The notes: generated from the letters alone by a model not told the origin. Numbered from the stretch's first letter, positions 1 to 7,362 are shown. The stretch is 11,046 bases of DNA from Paracoccaceae bacterium (GCA_016764835.1 JAESRD010000068.1:1-11046); one strand, 5' to 3'. Numbers and translations are program-made.

Positions 1-769
1 GCAAGCCCGGCGCCAAAAACGCCTCAGCTTCGCCAGCTATTGCTGCCGATTTAAGTGGCAAAACATCGCCGAGGGCGCCATCGAGACGGGCCAATGTTCC
101 GGCCCAATCCTGCATCAGATCATTATAGTGGATGAACACCCGCACCGTACCGCGCGAAAACTTTTCAGCGTCGAGCACATAACGCAACCACAGGGCCTGC
201 CCAGCAGCAAAGGGCATTGCATTGCGCCGCTCCAGCGAGGCAGCGGTTTCCAAAGGATGGCGCAACACGCTGACAATTTTAACGGCGATACCCGCCGTTT
301 GCAGCACCTCAAGCCAAAATGGCACCAACCGACAGATGCGCGGTTCTTTGAGCACAAAGAGTGGCGCATCGCCAAATTCTGCGACCAGCAATGCCTGCGC
401 CTCAACGCGCAGTTCGGCAGCTTGGGGCGTGCCAAACCAGCTGGGGTCAATAGTGCCCCAATCGTCCCAACGGCTGCCAATAGAGGCCAGAACCTTGTCG
501 TTAAAGCTCTGAACCGCACGCGATTCCCAGTGGCCCGCCGGGTTGGTCGGACTGGCGGCAATGAGTGTGGCGGGCAGTGCGCAACCGGCGAGGCTGAGCA
601 GGCGGGTAACAAAACTGGTGCCAGACCGGTGCATGCCCAGAACAAGGACCGCTGTTCGGGTGGCTGAATGTTTCGCTGTATGCGCAGCAGGTGCGCGGGC
701 GGACGCGGGCTTTTTCTTGCTGCTTTTTGCAGCTTTTGCTGCTGGCTTTGCCTTTGGCGTATTTGCCAT
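1..769 (-). CDS. Sulfotransferase family protein, C-terminus cut off by window edge
   Basis: Read on the minus strand from ATG at 769-767, this frame stays open for 256 codons to the window edge, so the C-terminus is missing. The protein begins with about 38 Ala/Lys/Pro-rich residues (low complexity, probably disordered). A beta-strand and the loop GMHRSGTS (residues 45-52) follow; this is the phosphate-binding loop for the 5'-phosphosulfate of PAPS. LKEPR (140-144) and LRHPLETAAS (169-178) fit the conserved core and the 3'-phosphate-binding segment. It probably moves sulfate from PAPS to a sugar hydroxyl in the cytoplasm; the acceptor is unknown. A weak GGGGA lies about 5 nt before the ATG. 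It is divergent from the export lipoprotein gene, so the two may share the control region between them. The motifs make the family call firm. A role in modifying the same polymer is inferred from position only. Confidence 0.85.
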   Translation of the reverse strand, partial: MANTPKAKPAAKAAKSSKKKPASARAPAAHTAKHSATRTAVLVLGMHRSGTSFVTRLLSLAGCALPATLIAASPTNPAGHWESRAVQSFNDKVLASIGSRWDDWGTIDPSWFGTPQAAELRVEAQALLVAEFGDAPLFVLKEPRICRLVPFWLEVLQTAGIAVKIVSVLRHPLETAASLERRNAMPFAAGQALWLRYVLDAEKFSRGTVRVFIHYNDLMQDWAGTLARLDGALGDVLPLKSAAIAGEAEAFLAPGL

Positions 770-902
770 ATTATTCCCCGCTTCGGTCTGGTCCCCACCA
801 GACCCGCCAGTTTGGCGTTTATCATTTCTAGGTGTGCAGGAGCGTTTGCGCAAGCGACAGGGCAAGCCACAGGCGAATTTAGCTGGTAAATCAATATATG
901 CG

Positions 903-968
903 CCAGATCTTCATCTGTGCCAAATCTTAGTCTGTCCAAGATCTTCATCTGTGACAGTCTTGCCTGTG
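903..968. repeat. Four degenerate 17-bp tandem repeats
   Basis: Four head-to-tail units align: 903-919 (CCAGATCTTCATCTGTG), 920-936 (CCAAATCTTAGTCTGTC), 937-953 (CAAGATCTTCATCTGTG) and a 15-nt degenerate unit at 954-968 (ACAGTCTTGCCTGTG). Units 1 and 3 share an exact 15-mer at a 34-bp distance. The last unit overlaps the DnaA-box-like sequence. Such an array may bind a protein cooperatively, as a regulator operator or a replication iteron. The repeats are seen directly; either function is inference. Confidence 0.7.
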
Positions 969-989
969 GATAACCTTTTTTCCTTAAAA
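960..989 (+). promoter_or_regulatory. Possible sigma-70-type promoter for the export lipoprotein gene
   Basis: TTGCCT (960-965) and TTAAAA (984-989) are separated by 18 nt, about 110 nt upstream of the lipoprotein start. The match to TTGACA/TATAAT is partial. If real, the DnaA-box-like sequence lies in the spacer and the tandem repeats lie just upstream, where a regulator could act. Confidence 0.25.
965..973 (-). promoter_or_regulatory. DnaA-box-like 9-mer
   Basis: The plus strand reads TGTGGATAA, the exact reverse complement of the consensus DnaA box TTATCCACA. It abuts the tandem repeats on the left and an AT-rich tract (six T's, then TTAAAAA and ATTTTT, to about 1002) on the right. I noticed no second perfect box, and no replication gene is in view, so a single 9-mer could be chance. 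Confidence 0.35.
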
Positions 990-1043
990 AGCTGGATTTT
1001 TGTGTTCCGCCCCCCGGGCTGAACCGATACGGTGGCCGGGCTA

Positions 1044-1074
1044 GACCCTAGATTCAGCTGCTTGATGCAGGGTC
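1044..1074 (+). other. Possible leader hairpin before the export lipoprotein gene
   Basis: GACCC (1044-1048) can pair with GGGTC (1070-1074), and an inner CTGC (1058-1061) can pair with GCAG (1067-1070). The two stems share one G, and there is a one-sided internal loop of nine bases. It would lie in the transcript leader about 25 nt before the ATG. It has no following U-tract, so it is not a terminator. Function is unknown and it may be chance. Confidence 0.25.
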
Positions 1075-1098
1075 ACATCCACCGGCTGGGGGGCCGCA

Positions 1099-2226
1099 AT
1101 GAAAAGACGTATGCCGCGCACGATAAGGGTGCTGTTTTGCCTAACCACTGCTCTGTTTTTGGCGGGCTGTAGCCTGCCACGCGGGGCCGCCTTTCAGGCC
1201 GAGGTTTTGGCTGCTTCTGATACAGGCGCTGATGGTGAAGCCATCCGCGACTTTGCCGTTGAGCCGGTGACGCGCAACATGTTGCAAACCTATGCCAGTT
1301 GGCCAATTACCGGCGAGCAGGGCATGAACTGGATCCACCGCCAACCAGCGCCAGCCAACCGGATTATCGCCGCAGGCGACCTAATCGACATCACGGTTTG
1401 GACATCTGAAGATTATTCGCTGATCACCTCTGCCGGGCAACGGTTTGTACCAATGCACGGGCTGACAGTGTCTTCCGGCGGGTCAATCTTTTTGCCCTAT
1501 ATTGGCAATGTCCGCATTGCCGGCATGAGCCCCGGCCATGCGCGCAGCGTGATCGAAGAGAAGTTCGTTGAGATCACCCCCTCAGCGCAGGTGCAGCTAG
1601 AGCTGACAGAGGGCCGGCAGAGCACTGTCGGGCTGATTGGCGGCGTTGGCCGGCCGGGTGCCTACCCGATGCCCAACCAAGACTACACTGTGCTGGCTTT
1701 GCTGGCCGATGGTGGCGGGGTCCAGGGCGGCCTGAACAACCCGCAAATCCGGCTGATACGCGGCGAGAGCATCTATGGCATCAGCGTCGCACGGCTGTTT
1801 GATGACCCGCATCTGAACACCACCCTGCGTGGCGGCGACCAGGTGTTTATCGAAGCTGATGACCGGTTCTTCCTGTCGCTCGGGGCAGCCGGTAGCGAGG
1901 CTGTGCATAGCTTCCCGCGCCAAACGCTAACGGCGCTTGAGGCGATGGCGATCATCGGCGGCATCTCTGATACGCGCGCTGACCCGCAGGGGATATTGAT
2001 CTTGCGGCAGTATAATTCGGCCAGCATTCGCACCGACAGCACCGGGCCAAGCCAGACCCGCACCGTGTTTGCGCTTGATCTTACCACCGCTGACGGGCTG
2101 TTTAGTGCCGGGCAATTTAGGGTAAATTCCGGCGATCTTGTTTATGCGACAGAAAGCCCGGTGACCTCGGCCCAGACCATATTTAGGCTACTAGGAAGCG
2201 TTGTTGGGCTGGCGAATAGATTGTAG
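1099..2226 (+). CDS. Outer-membrane polysaccharide export (OPX) lipoprotein, Wza/CtrA/BexD type
   Basis: This 375-residue protein starts with a lipoprotein signal: a basic N-terminus (MKRR), a hydrophobic stretch and the lipobox LAGC with Cys24 as lipid attachment site. Ser at +2 favours outer-membrane sorting. Residues about 88-172 form a Poly_export domain (AAGDLIDITVW onward). Residues about 175-255 and 256-350 look like two SLBB-type domains (VGLIGGVGRPGAYPM; LTALEAMAIIGGI). A C-terminal amphipathic segment (about 355-373) could be the helix that forms the outer-membrane pore in Wza. The length matches Wza/CtrA/BexD (about 380) rather than E. coli KpsD (about 560). GGGGGG at 1088-1093 is the likely ribosome site for ATG 1099; ATG 1111 is an alternative but leaves a shorter basic n-region. 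Its partner is probably the KpsE-type protein at 7444. Known OPX proteins form the periplasm-to-surface channel for polysaccharide. Confidence 0.93.
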   Translation: MKRRMPRTIRVLFCLTTALFLAGCSLPRGAAFQAEVLAASDTGADGEAIRDFAVEPVTRNMLQTYASWPITGEQGMNWIHRQPAPANRIIAAGDLIDITVWTSEDYSLITSAGQRFVPMHGLTVSSGGSIFLPYIGNVRIAGMSPGHARSVIEEKFVEITPSAQVQLELTEGRQSTVGLIGGVGRPGAYPMPNQDYTVLALLADGGGVQGGLNNPQIRLIRGESIYGISVARLFDDPHLNTTLRGGDQVFIEADDRFFLSLGAAGSEAVHSFPRQTLTALEAMAIIGGISDTRADPQGILILRQYNSASIRTDSTGPSQTRTVFALDLTTADGLFSAGQFRVNSGDLVYATESPVTSAQTIFRLLGSVVGLANRL

Positions 2227-2239
2227 CAGCCCGCCCAAC
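2203..2239 (+). other. Weak hairpin across the export lipoprotein stop codon
   Basis: GTTGGGC (2203-2209) is complementary to GCCCAAC (2233-2239). After one mismatch, GGC (2211-2213) pairs with GCC (2229-2231). The stem encloses the TAG at 2224-2226. No run of T follows, so it is not a convincing intrinsic terminator; it could protect the mRNA end or be chance. Confidence 0.3.
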
Positions 2240-2316
2240 CTGAAATCTCCGCATTGGCCCGGCTTGACTATTGCGGCTCATTCGGGTTGAAACACACGCC
2301 TGAATTGCAGGCTAAA

Positions 2317-2357
2317 GGGACGAGCAAGGCGCATAGTAATTTGCGGCCGCCCGTCCC
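2317..2357 (+). other. Inverted repeat in the 200-bp gap before the large glycosyltransferase
   Basis: GGGACG (2317-2322) and CGTCCC (2352-2357) can form a stem. Inner GCAA/TTGC segments could add pairing, and a GCGGCCGC palindrome lies at 2343-2350. It is upstream of the possible promoter at 2369, so a DNA-binding site or a read-through mRNA structure are both possible. No U-tract follows. This is the main structure seen in the gap 2227-2426. Confidence 0.25.
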
Positions 2358-2368
2358 AGAAGATAACA

Positions 2369-2397
2369 TTGATTGAGCAGCCAATCTGGCTGATATT
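2369..2397 (+). promoter_or_regulatory. Possible promoter for the glycosyltransferase operon
   Basis: TTGATT (2369-2374), a 17-nt spacer and GATATT (2392-2397) match the sigma-70 consensus at 4/6 positions each. The placement, about 30 nt before the preferred start at 2427, leaves a short leader. It would let the three coupled genes be expressed separately from the upstream export lipoprotein gene. Confidence 0.3.
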
Positions 2398-2426
2398 TGA
2401 TCGTAGAGCGGTGGATATGCCCGGCT

Positions 2427-4964
2427 ATGTTGAGACGAATTTCTGTGCTCTTTTATCGTTTTGCTGCCACGCATCTTCATGCCAAAATGCCCGGCTACCC
2501 ACTGGTTGATGATACGGGCGCCACGGTCGGCAATATTGATCAGATCACTTTGCGCGGCAGCAGGCTGCAAGTTGAGGGCTGGGCGCAGGCCGGGCGGGTG
2601 GTCTTGCAGGGCGGCACGGGCCGGGCCTCTATGCGGCCCAATCTTGAGCGTACCGATGTTGCCAGCGCGCTTAATATCAAGGCCGATGTTGGTTTCTTTC
2701 TTGATATTCCGCTCCCTAACCTGCCGCCAAACCGGGTGTCAACGCTGACGCTGACCATACCGGGGCAAGCCGACCACCCGCTAATTTTTGCGCTGCCAGA
2801 GCCAAATTTGCGCGGGGCGCATCGCCGCCTTTTGCCAAAATTCGCCGGCGCTGTTGCCCGCTCTGCCCCGCATGCTCTGCGCTGGAAGTTCGGCCGCAAC
2901 CCGGCGCACCGGGCGCGGATAAAAGACCTGATGGGGCTGAACGTGCACAGCCCAGCCACCGTGCTCAACGCTGCTTTGTTTGCCGCGCCCGGCCCCGATG
3001 ATGAGCCAATGCGCCGCGCCGTGACCCCGATTACAATTATCTTGCCGGTTTATAATGCGTTTGAGCTGCTCGAAGAGGTGATCGACAGGGTTTTTGCCCA
3101 TACTGATCTGCCCTGGCACCTGATCGTGGTTGAAGATTGCTCACCCGACGAGCGCGTGCGGCCCTATCTGCAAGAGCGCGCCGCTGGCAAAATACCCGAA
3201 AGCGGCACATTTGAGTTGTTGGAAAACGACGAAAACCTTGGTTTCATTGGCTCGGTCAACCGGGCGCTGAAGCGCGGGCTTGAGCTGGGCCACCATGTTG
3301 TGCTGCTCAACTCTGATGCTTTCGTGCCTGCCGGTTGGGCGACCCGGCTGTTTGAGCCAATGCTCAACGCCCGCAATGTGGCCACTGTCACGCCGATGTC
3401 GAATGACGCCGAGATATTCTCTAGCCCGGCAATCTGCATCCGCTCGGTGCTAGAGCCGGGTATGGCCGACAAAATAGACGGCGTGGCCGAGGGCTTTGCC
3501 CCCATGGTCAGTGCTGCCAGAGTGCCAACCGGCGTTGGCTTTTGCATGGCGATGAATATCGACTATCTGCGCAAACTGCCGCAGCTTGATACCGTCTTTG
3601 GCAAGGGCTACGGCGAAGAGGTTGATTGGTGTCGCAAGGCTGTGGCGCTGGGCGGCCAGCACCTGACCCAGCCGCGGCTTTATGTTGAGCACCGGGGCGG
3701 CGAGAGCTTTGGCTCCGAGGCCAAGATCAAGCTGGTGGCCAACAATAACAGCATCATCGCCAAGCGCTATCCGGGCTATGACGGCGACGTGGCGCATTTC
3801 ATCAATTCTGACCCGCTGATCACGCCGCGCCTGGCGCTGGCCTTTGCCTGGGCAGGTGCGTGGAGTGATCTGCGCGGGGCCGCGCCCGAGGCCGAGATCC
3901 CGGTCTATGTCGCCCATTCGCTGGGCGGCGGCGCCGAGCTGTATTTGCAACACAGGATTGAAGCCGAGATGAAGGCAATGGGCCGTCCATCGGTGATCTT
4001 GCGCGTCGGCGGCGGCAACCGCTGGCAAGTTGAGCTGACCGGGCCGGATGGGGTGATATCAGGCGCGACCGACAAGATCGAAGTCGTCGCCCCGCTGATG
4101 GCCCCGCTGACACGCAGGCGGCTGATCTATTCTTGCGGTGTTGGCGATGGCCAAGCGCCTGAACTGCCGCTGGACATGCTCAAGCTGGGCGAAGGCGCCA
4201 TGACCAGCTTTGAGCTGTTGTTTCACGACTTTTACGCCATTTCACCGTCCTACACGCTGCTCGATTCTGATGGCGTGTTTCGCGGTGCTGTCACTGTTGA
4301 GGGCACCGATGATGAGGGCCATAGCTACAATATGGCCGATGGCGAAACCATCACGCTGGCGCAGTGGCAAGAGCGCTGGGGCAAGCTTGTTGCCGCCGCT
4401 GACAGCCTGACTGTGTTCTCCAAGTCGAGCCACGGTCTGGTTGCCGCCGCTTATCCGAGCTTTGCCGATAAAATCAACCTGCGCCCGCATGAGCTTATCA
4501 ACGAAATTCCGCGTCTGAACGTGGCCGAGGGTGCGGGCCGGGTTGTTGGCATATTGGGCAATATTGGCTACCAAAAGGGCGCGGCGATCTTGGGCGATCT
4601 GGCCAATGCTTTGGCGGATAGTGACACAAAAATCGGGCTGGTTGTGATCGGCAATACCGACCCCGCCTATGCCCTGCCGCAAAGCGTAACAGTACATGGC
4701 GACTACGAGCTGAAAGACCTGCAATCGCTTGTACTGCGCTATAAGATCACTGAATGGTTGATCCCTTCCGTTTGGCCCGAAACATTTTCCTACACCGTGC
4801 ATGAGGCGATCGCGACCGGGTTGCCGACCTATGCCTTTGACATTGGCGCGCAGGGCGACGCGGTGGCGCTGGCACAAAACGGTGTTGTGATCAGCTTTGA
4901 GCCCGGCCCAGAGCTGGCGAAATCGGCGGCAGAGGCTATCCACCGGCATCAGGCAAACGCATGA
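2427..4964 (+). CDS. Large fused glycosyltransferase: N-terminal accessory domain, GT2 domain, GT4-like domain
   Basis: This 845-residue protein has three parts. Residues about 28-110 are a beta-rich segment (TVGNIDQI, LQVEGWA) that I do not recognise as catalytic. Residues about 200-460 are a GT-A fold GT2 domain: TIILPVYNAFELL at its start, metal-binding NSD (295-297), and GYGEEVDWC (394-402) supplying the probable catalytic acid. Residues about 490-840 look like a GT-B glycosyltransferase: VAHSLGGGAE near 495-504, GILGNIGYQKGA at its second Rossmann half, and an EX7E motif (ETFSYTVHE, E785 and E793), typical of retaining GT4 enzymes. One polypeptide may thus add two sugars, one inverting and one retaining, at the cytoplasmic membrane face. 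ATG 2427 is preferred; an in-frame TTG at 2397 and ATG at 2487 are alternatives, and none has a strong ribosome site. It ends in ATGA overlapping the acyltransferase start. Sugar specificity cannot be told. Confidence 0.88.
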   Translation: MLRRISVLFYRFAATHLHAKMPGYPLVDDTGATVGNIDQITLRGSRLQVEGWAQAGRVVLQGGTGRASMRPNLERTDVASALNIKADVGFFLDIPLPNLPPNRVSTLTLTIPGQADHPLIFALPEPNLRGAHRRLLPKFAGAVARSAPHALRWKFGRNPAHRARIKDLMGLNVHSPATVLNAALFAAPGPDDEPMRRAVTPITIILPVYNAFELLEEVIDRVFAHTDLPWHLIVVEDCSPDERVRPYLQERAAGKIPESGTFELLENDENLGFIGSVNRALKRGLELGHHVVLLNSDAFVPAGWATRLFEPMLNARNVATVTPMSNDAEIFSSPAICIRSVLEPGMADKIDGVAEGFAPMVSAARVPTGVGFCMAMNIDYLRKLPQLDTVFGKGYGEEVDWCRKAVALGGQHLTQPRLYVEHRGGESFGSEAKIKLVANNNSIIAKRYPGYDGDVAHFINSDPLITPRLALAFAWAGAWSDLRGAAPEAEIPVYVAHSLGGGAELYLQHRIEAEMKAMGRPSVILRVGGGNRWQVELTGPDGVISGATDKIEVVAPLMAPLTRRRLIYSCGVGDGQAPELPLDMLKLGEGAMTSFELLFHDFYAISPSYTLLDSDGVFRGAVTVEGTDDEGHSYNMADGETITLAQWQERWGKLVAAADSLTVFSKSSHGLVAAAYPSFADKINLRPHELINEIPRLNVAEGAGRVVGILGNIGYQKGAAILGDLANALADSDTKIGLVVIGNTDPAYALPQSVTVHGDYELKDLQSLVLRYKITEWLIPSVWPETFSYTVHEAIATGLPTYAFDIGAQGDAVALAQNGVVISFEPGPELAKSAAEAIHRHQANA

Positions 4965-5692
4965 AGAAACCCACGATATCGGTGCAGGCCCTGCAAGAAC
5001 GCGGCATAGAAGCGCTGACCCATCACGGGGCGACAGAGGTGCAACTGCCGCGCAATACCTTCATCGAATCGCCCTCCAGCCTAAAATGGACGGTATTCGA
5101 GCATTCGCTGGTTTTGGGCGCGTTTTCATACCAAGTGTCAGGCAACTGCTTTGCCGCCCGCATTGGCCGCTATTGCTCGTTTGGCGAAGACATTCAGATC
5201 GGCCGCCAAAACCACCCGATGACGTGGATCTCGACCAGCCCAGCATTCTATCTTGGCGACAGGTTGTTTGGGCTGGATGAGGGGTTTTCAGGCGCTGAAG
5301 ACTACCACAATTACAAGTTTTCCTATGAGGGGCCGCATACTAAAGCCAAGATCACCACTATCGGCAATGATGTCTGGATCGGCCACGGCGCGTTTATCTG
5401 CGCGGGCGTGACCATTGGCGACGGCGCGATTATTGCCGCCAAATCGGTCGTGGCCAAGGACGTGCCTGCCTATAGCGTGGTTGCTGGCAACCCGGCTATG
5501 GTCAAGAAATTTCGCGCACCGACAGAGCTTATCCCCAAGCTTCTACGCGCACGCTGGTGGCGGTTTGCGCCGTGGCAATTGACCCATCTTGACCCGTCAG
5601 ATTTGGCCAAATTCTTAGACGGGATTTTGGAAATGAAGGACGAAGAACCGTTCAAAGCCGATGTGTTTGACCTGAAGGCAGAACTCGGGTGA
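4961..5692 (+). CDS. Left-handed beta-helix (hexapeptide) acyltransferase, CatB/xenobiotic acetyltransferase-like
   Basis: This 243-residue protein has imperfect hexapeptide repeats at about residues 60-82 and, more strongly, 132-182 (IGNDVWIGHGAFICAGVTIG, then AIIAAKSVVAKDV and YSVVAGNPAMVKKF). These build a left-handed parallel beta-helix that works as a trimer. NHPMTW (84-89) places His85 where CatB-type enzymes carry their catalytic histidine, ahead of the inserted loop (about 90-130). The family moves an acetyl or other acyl group from acyl-CoA to a hydroxyl or amine. Between a glycosyltransferase and a sulfotransferase, with 4-nt overlaps on both sides (ATGA and GTGA), the likely acceptor is a sugar of the polymer or its precursor. 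The C-terminus (about 185-243) is helical and less conserved. Family is firm, substrate is inferred. Confidence 0.88.
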   Translation: MKKPTISVQALQERGIEALTHHGATEVQLPRNTFIESPSSLKWTVFEHSLVLGAFSYQVSGNCFAARIGRYCSFGEDIQIGRQNHPMTWISTSPAFYLGDRLFGLDEGFSGAEDYHNYKFSYEGPHTKAKITTIGNDVWIGHGAFICAGVTIGDGAIIAAKSVVAKDVPAYSVVAGNPAMVKKFRAPTELIPKLLRARWWRFAPWQLTHLDPSDLAKFLDGILEMKDEEPFKADVFDLKAELG

Positions 5693-6444
5693 GACCGATC
5701 GTCTTTTTGCATATTCCTAAAACCGCCGGGCAGACCATTCATAACGAGCTGACCCGTGTGGTTGGCGCGCAAAATGTCTCACCGATCCGGCTTTATTCTC
5801 AGGACAAAGACTGCCAGTTTCCGCCGGGCTATGCGCTTTATTCGGGCCATCTGGACTGGCATGATATCGGTAGCCTGCCGCAAAACCGGTTTACTTTCAG
5901 CGTGTTGCGCGATCCACGCGAACGGATTGCTTCTTTCTATTTTTATACCAAACGCCAAGCCGAAAAGCTCGCGCCAAACGAGCTGGCTAAATCTAGCCGC
6001 ACTGGCATGCGCACGCTCCTGCAAAACTCGGTCGATGATTATTTCTTTGGCGGGGCCAAGCCGTGGCAGCGGTTCATCAACGACCAATATAACAACTTTT
6101 ATTGCAGCTATTTTGCGACCAAACGCATGCGGGCGCGCCGCTTTGTGGCCGACTTGCCCGCAGCAGAGCTGGTTGAACTTGCCCTGCAAGGCGCGGCGCA
6201 GATTGACCGGATTTATTCGACCACCGCGCTGGCCGATCTTGAGGCCGATATGGCCCGCGAATTTGGCATGGCGCTCAACCTAACCGGCAGTTTTCACAAT
6301 GCGGCCGGGGCACAAGGTGATCTGCGCTGGCCCAAGCTGCTGGCCTTGTTTGAAGATGACAGCGCGGCGCAAAAGCTCGAAGGTTTTGTGACGCAAGATC
6401 TTGAGCTGATGCGCAGGCTAAACCAGCCCGGCAAAAGCCATTAG
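5689..6444 (+). CDS. Sulfotransferase family 2-like protein (HIPKTAGQT type)
   Basis: This 251-residue protein starts at GTG 5689, overlapping the acyltransferase stop by 4 nt (GTGA), so translation is probably coupled. FLHIPKTAGQT (6-16) is the PAPS 5'-phosphosulfate-binding loop seen in carbohydrate sulfotransferases of the heparan 2-O/chondroitin type. FSVLRDPRERIASFYFY (70-86) contains the Arg and Ser that bind the PAPS 3'-phosphate. No signal peptide or membrane segment is seen, so it should act in the cytoplasm, where PAPS is made. It likely sulfates the growing or lipid-linked glycan. Its class differs from those at 1-769 (GMHRSGTS) and 9700-10584 (GAQKAGTSW), which suggests different acceptor positions. 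Its last 27 nt overlap the end of the minus-strand glycosyltransferase gene. The family call is strong; the acceptor is unknown. Confidence 0.88.
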   Translation: MRPIVFLHIPKTAGQTIHNELTRVVGAQNVSPIRLYSQDKDCQFPPGYALYSGHLDWHDIGSLPQNRFTFSVLRDPRERIASFYFYTKRQAEKLAPNELAKSSRTGMRTLLQNSVDDYFFGGAKPWQRFINDQYNNFYCSYFATKRMRARRFVADLPAAELVELALQGAAQIDRIYSTTALADLEADMAREFGMALNLTGSFHNAAGAQGDLRWPKLLALFEDDSAAQKLEGFVTQDLELMRRLNQPGKSH

Positions 6445-7362
6445 CTTCAACATCAGCTTGTTGCCCTTCGATATCCGGTAGACATCAAGCGCAGCCATAG
6501 CCTGCCATCGCGCCCGGCGGCTAGGCATGGCGCGCATGGCGGCAAAATCCGTGGCCAGCGCTTTGTTTTGCGCGGTCAACAGGCCGAGGTTTTGCAGCAA
6601 AGCGGCCATATTGCCGTCGTTCCAACTGGCATATTCACCACGCATAATTACCCCTGCCCGGCTGAGCCGCCCAGCGATGCCCTTATGCGCGCCCATCACA
6701 TTGCTCCCATGCTGGCGGTAAAACAGCCCCGGCTTTGCGTCGTTACACAGCCGCGCGCCCGCGCCTGACAGAGCGAGGTATATCCACCAATCATGGTGGC
6801 GCACACCGGACACGGTTGCGCCCAGCCCGGCTTGCAACAGAGCCAGCGCTTCGGCGTTAAACAGCATCGTGTTTCCGGCCATAATGTTTTGCACCAGCGC
6901 ATTGCCAAAGGCGGGCGGGCGGGGGTGCAACACTGACGGACCGATGGGCTTGAGCGCGGCATCAGTCAGCACAGTGCGGCTGGCGTATAGCGCCGGGCGG
7001 CCGGGCTCTTGCATCAGCCAGCCCAGCGCATGGCTCAGCTTGTCATCAAACCAAACGTCGTCTTGGTCGGCCAAGGCCACGGCATGGCCGCGCAGACCGG
7101 GGCGTGCCAGCAAGCTCAGAAAGTTGGCCGAAGACCCGCGCGCTGGCCCGGCAAAAACATGCACTGCATGGGCAGGGTTGGCCGCGGCAAAGGCGGCGAT
7201 AATCTCCAGCGTCGTATCGCTGGACGCGTCATCAGACACCCAAAGCGACCAATCACTATGGGTTTGGCGCAGAAACGAGCCAAGTTGGGCCTCAAGGTAG
7301 GCCGCGCCATTATGCGTGCACATCGCGATACAAACATGCGGCAACGCCATTTTGACCTTCAT
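6418..7362 (-). CDS. GT2 family glycosyltransferase, rhamnosyltransferase-like
   Basis: This 314-residue protein has a GT-A fold from the N-terminus: VCIAMCTHNGAAYLEAQL (10-27) for nucleotide-sugar binding, DDASSD (44-49), and ADQDDVW (98-104) with the metal-binding Asp pair. HHDWWIYL (189-196) carries the probable catalytic Asp, and YRQHGSNVMG (215-224) is the usual C-terminal signature of this subgroup, often annotated as rhamnosyltransferase (RgpF/WcaA-like). A donor of dTDP-rhamnose is therefore possible but unproven. ATG 7362 is the likely start, with a short GGA a few bases upstream; ATG 7350 is an alternative. It lies alone on the minus strand, tail to tail with the sulfotransferase operon (27-nt overlap) and head to head with the kpsE-like gene (81-nt gap). 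This breaks the locus into separately transcribed units. Confidence 0.88.
   Translation of the reverse strand: MKVKMALPHVCIAMCTHNGAAYLEAQLGSFLRQTHSDWSLWVSDDASSDTTLEIIAAFAAANPAHAVHVFAGPARGSSANFLSLLARPGLRGHAVALADQDDVWFDDKLSHALGWLMQEPGRPALYASRTVLTDAALKPIGPSVLHPRPPAFGNALVQNIMAGNTMLFNAEALALLQAGLGATVSGVRHHDWWIYLALSGAGARLCNDAKPGLFYRQHGSNVMGAHKGIAGRLSRAGVIMRGEYASWNDGNMAALLQNLGLLTAQNKALATDFAAMRAMPSRRARWQAMAALDVYRISKGNKLMLKLMAFAGLV

Larger units (their letters stand above)
770..1098. promoter_or_regulatory. Gene-free divergent control region
   Basis: This stretch separates the minus-strand sulfotransferase from the plus-strand export lipoprotein gene. Frames are open here on both strands but none gives a recognisable protein. 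It holds a tandem repeat array (903-968), a DnaA-box-like 9-mer (965-973), an AT-rich tract (976-1004), a possible promoter (960-989) and a possible leader hairpin (1044-1074). A short direct repeat, CCGGGCTnnACC, occurs at 1014 and 1036 (22-bp spacing). No tRNA or intrinsic terminator was seen. Confidence 0.6.

Noticed and set aside
115..948. Long minus-strand open frame of 277 codons at the left edge
   Set aside because: Its protein is Cys/Arg/Pro-rich without a recognisable motif. It overlaps, in another frame of the same strand, the sulfotransferase frame with a clear PAPS loop, which runs off the edge.
903..968. CRISPR array
   Set aside because: The repeats are 17 bp, contiguous and degenerate with no spacers, and no cas gene is present.
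985..1002. Possible terminator formed by AAAAA and TTTTT near 986-1001
   Set aside because: The stem is only A-T pairs and lies in a divergent gap where no transcript is expected to end.
543..1022. Plus-strand open frame with hydrophobic stretches that looks like a membrane protein
   Set aside because: The hydrophobic part (FFLLLFAAFAAGFAF) is the antisense of the Lys/Ala-rich start of the sulfotransferase; low complexity explains it, and no ribosome site was seen.
3450..4949. Minus-strand open frames antisense to the large glycosyltransferase
   Set aside because: They are antisense shadows of a high-GC gene with intact domains, and their translations show no family motifs.
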